Below, piece after piece: positions 62,650 to 64,000 of a stretch of DNA of 64,000 bases. A program made the position numbers and the translations under genes. The DNA comes from Streptomyces sp. NRRL F-2580. GTDB lineage: Bacteria; Actinomycetota; Actinomycetes; Streptomycetales; Streptomycetaceae. The notes below the pieces were generated by a model, which made no database searches, was not told where the DNA came from, and saw only the letters and a list, made by a program, of their open reading frames with translations. The DNA lies in NCBI RefSeq assembly GCF_000720115.1, contig NZ_JOIR01000022.1, forward strand, positions 112,288 through 176,287. Reading direction: 5' to 3'. Positions within the stretch are counted from its first letter, which is position 1. Every line of letters starts with the position of its first letter.

Positions 62650-63105
62650 AACGACTGGCGCTCATCGAGCGGTGGGCCGAACGCCACGGCGTCGATGCTG
62701 CCCGGCGCCTGGCCGAGGCCGAGGACCTGGCCGACGCGGTCGCCGCCGAGATCACCTCCTACAACACCGTCGACACCTACGCCAAGAGCTGGCGGGTGTG
62801 GACCCGGTTCTGCAGCAGCACCGGCCTGCCGGAGCGAGAAGGTTCCGGGGGCGCGCTGGTGGCGTTCGTGACATGGATGCTGCGCGAGAGCCAACAGAAT
62901 GGCAAGGGCTATGCCCTTCGGCATCCACCCACCTGGCGGCAGCCGTCGTCGGGCTGCGCAAGCGCGGCGTGAAGGTCTCCGGGGACGATCAGGCCGAGGC
63001 CCGCGCCGCGCTGGAGGGTCTGGCGGTCAGCTCCTCAAGGCCGGCGAGCGGCGCGGCCGCGGCCAGGCCGTCGGCGCCGACATCGACGGACTGGCTACGT
63101 AGGCG
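62650..63105 (+). pseudogene. Tyrosine recombinase N-terminal remnant, frameshifted
   Basis: The plus strand encodes the SAM-like core-binding domain of a tyrosine recombinase: ITSYNTVDTYAKSWRVWTRF, LVAFVTWMLRESQQNGKGYA. After a frameshift near 62910 it continues ASTHLAAAVVGLRKRGVKVS, DDQAEARAALEGLAV and, in a further frame, QLLKAGERRGRGQAVGADID. The catalytic domain with its R-HxxR-Y residues is absent. Such integrases are common on Streptomyces plasmids and integrative elements. Confidence 0.75.
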
Positions 63106-63174
63106 AGAACGGGGTTCTGGAACACATTCCGTGAGAGCGGTGGACGAGTCTCTTCTGATCGGCAGACTGGAGCG

Positions 63175-63438
63175 ATGCGGATAGAGAGCGTCGTCGGGAT
63201 CCAGGCAGTCCGGCTCGCCGTGACGGTTGGTGCAATCGTCGTTGCTCCGGTTCTGTTGGTCGCTGGGACTCCATTGCGGCGCCGCATGTTGCGCCGCTAC
63301 TACCGCGAGGACGGTCCGGGGCTCGTGAGTAAGGAAGACGGCTGGGCGAGCCCGGGGTACTTCGTTGTTACCAATGCGGTTGTTCGAGCCCTCTGCTGGC
63401 CGTCGGAATACGTACTCCGACGGCTTGGTCCTGCCTGA
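63175..63438 (+). CDS. Small membrane protein (87 aa)
   Basis: The 87-residue product has one N-terminal helix (AVRLAVTVGAIVVAPVLLVA) followed by TPLRRRMLRRYYREDGPG and a moderately hydrophobic end. The frame stops 10 bp before the convergent transposase stop. I know no family. GGAGCG lies close to ATG 63175. Confidence 0.55.
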   Translation: MRIESVVGIQAVRLAVTVGAIVVAPVLLVAGTPLRRRMLRRYYREDGPGLVSKEDGWASPGYFVVTNAVVRALCWPSEYVLRRLGPA

Positions 63439-63447
63439 GCAGGAGGG

Positions 63448-64000
63448 TCATGGGGCGGCGGTGAGAAGTACCCGCTTGCGGAGGAGCGGGAGCTTGGCGC
63501 GGCCGAACATCTGGCGCTTGACCATCTTGATGTGGTTGACGCGGCCTTCGACGGGACCGGAGTTCCAGTGAGTCGTCAGGCCCTGGACGACGGCGTCCCA
63601 ATCCTTCTCCAGGCCGGTGGCGAAAGAGTGAAGGTTGGGAAGTTCCTCGGCTCGCGCGCTGACGACCCAGTCCTTGAGATGCTGGCCAGTGCGGGTGGAG
63701 AGGATCTCGGCGAAGCCGCGAACGAGACGGTGGGTTGCAGCGAGTTCCGGGCAATGAGTGAGGACTTCGGTCAGCTGCCGGCCCTTACTCTCCGAGAGCC
63801 GGTCGGGGTGACGCATGATCCACCCGGTGACTCGCCGAACCGTTGGCGGCGCGGGCCCAACGACGCGGATGCGACGTCGGCGTCGTGGCCGCAGGTAGTC
63901 ACTGATGATCTGGTAGCTGCCGCGGTAGCCGAGAGCCTGGAGCTCGGAGTGGAGCTGGATCGCGTTGGTGAATCCTTCTGCCCAGCGTTTGTCCAGGTGG
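63448..64000 (-). CDS. ISL3-family transposase, C-terminal part (5' end outside window)
   Basis: The frame is open from 64000 down to a stop at 63448. It contains the DDE_Tnp_ISL3 end: KRWAEGFTNAIQLHSELQAL, ISDYLRPRRRRR, GWIMRHPDRLSE, WDAVVQGLTTHWNSGPVEGR, VNHIKMVKRQMFGRAKLPLL and RKRVLL. The last catalytic Glu is in GPVEGRVN. It may be an intact IS whose start is beyond the window. Its right part cannot be judged. Confidence 0.9.
   Translation of the reverse strand, partial: HLDKRWAEGFTNAIQLHSELQALGYRGSYQIISDYLRPRRRRRIRVVGPAPPTVRRVTGWIMRHPDRLSESKGRQLTEVLTHCPELAATHRLVRGFAEILSTRTGQHLKDWVVSARAEELPNLHSFATGLEKDWDAVVQGLTTHWNSGPVEGRVNHIKMVKRQMFGRAKLPLLRKRVLLTAAP

Noticed and set aside
1..64000. 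tRNA, rRNA, CRISPR array, riboswitch, replication origin or antibiotic biosynthetic cluster
   Set aside because: None found: no cloverleaf-like sequence, no regular repeat-spacer pattern, no polyketide or peptide synthetase genes, no DnaA-box cluster.

Overview
This window reads as a high-GC actinomycete chromosome, almost certainly Streptomyces. Codons are strongly G/C-ending, many starts are GTG, several adjacent genes overlap by GTGA or ATGA, and many families are typical of the genus (SpoIIE-type phosphatase, SigB/F-type sigma factor with HATPase regulators, DUF6233, FUSC-like exporter, ANTAR, DUF72, Ku, Tat/Sec-secreted hydrolases). No tRNA, rRNA, CRISPR array or antibiotic assembly line was seen.

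From 1 to 35.2 kb the region is dense and mostly intact. After a broken stretch (1.0-2.9 kb: truncated CBS protein, DUF6233 remnant, IS5-type transposase remnant) come a secreted metalloprotease with FN3 and ricin-lectin modules, a membrane-anchored surface protein, an ATP-grasp enzyme, a membrane endonuclease/exonuclease/phosphatase-fold protein, and a three-gene translationally coupled operon (membrane protein, Xre-type regulator, quinone-oxidoreductase-like enzyme) whose promoter is covered by two TGTCAAG repeats 21 bp apart. Next are SRAP, a YbdK-type carboxylate-amine ligase, an exporter, a VOC protein, an epimerase and an F420-type oxidoreductase. Between 16.5 and 24.2 kb lies a stress block: metallophosphoesterase and BON proteins, a SigB/F-like sigma factor, two HATPase anti-sigma-like proteins (one frameshifted), DUF72, nucleotidyltransferase, hemerythrin, Ku, ANTAR and PRC-barrel genes. 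The sigma gene and ku each have an upstream sequence resembling a SigB-type promoter. From 24.2 to 35.3 kb are a deleted methyltransferase, a zinc-ribbon protein, a HAD hydrolase, an L,D-transpeptidase, a frameshifted GNAT gene, an epimerase, and a response regulator divergent from an ABC transporter plus histidine kinase with an extra C-terminal membrane anchor and exported domain.

From 35.2 kb to the end the character changes. Intact genes are islands among remnants of Tn3, IS5, IS630, ISL3 and other transposases, a tyrosine recombinase, RHS and TPR proteins, an MFS transporter and unrecognised genes, many with one-base frameshifts. The intact islands are a transmembrane HTH-NPCBM protein (36.2 kb), a GNAT and a membrane protein (39-40 kb), an MFS/DeoR/HAD group with paired operators (43-45.7 kb), a Tat-exported alpha/beta hydrolase enclosed by 44-bp inverted repeats (46.0-47.9 kb), a free-standing FhaA-type N-terminal domain, a secreted cyclophilin, a secreted I36-type inhibitor and a pectate lyase-pectinesterase fusion. 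This accumulation fits a chromosome arm or plasmid-derived segment that has received and is losing mobile DNA. That placement is inference, since no telomere, origin or plasmid backbone was seen.
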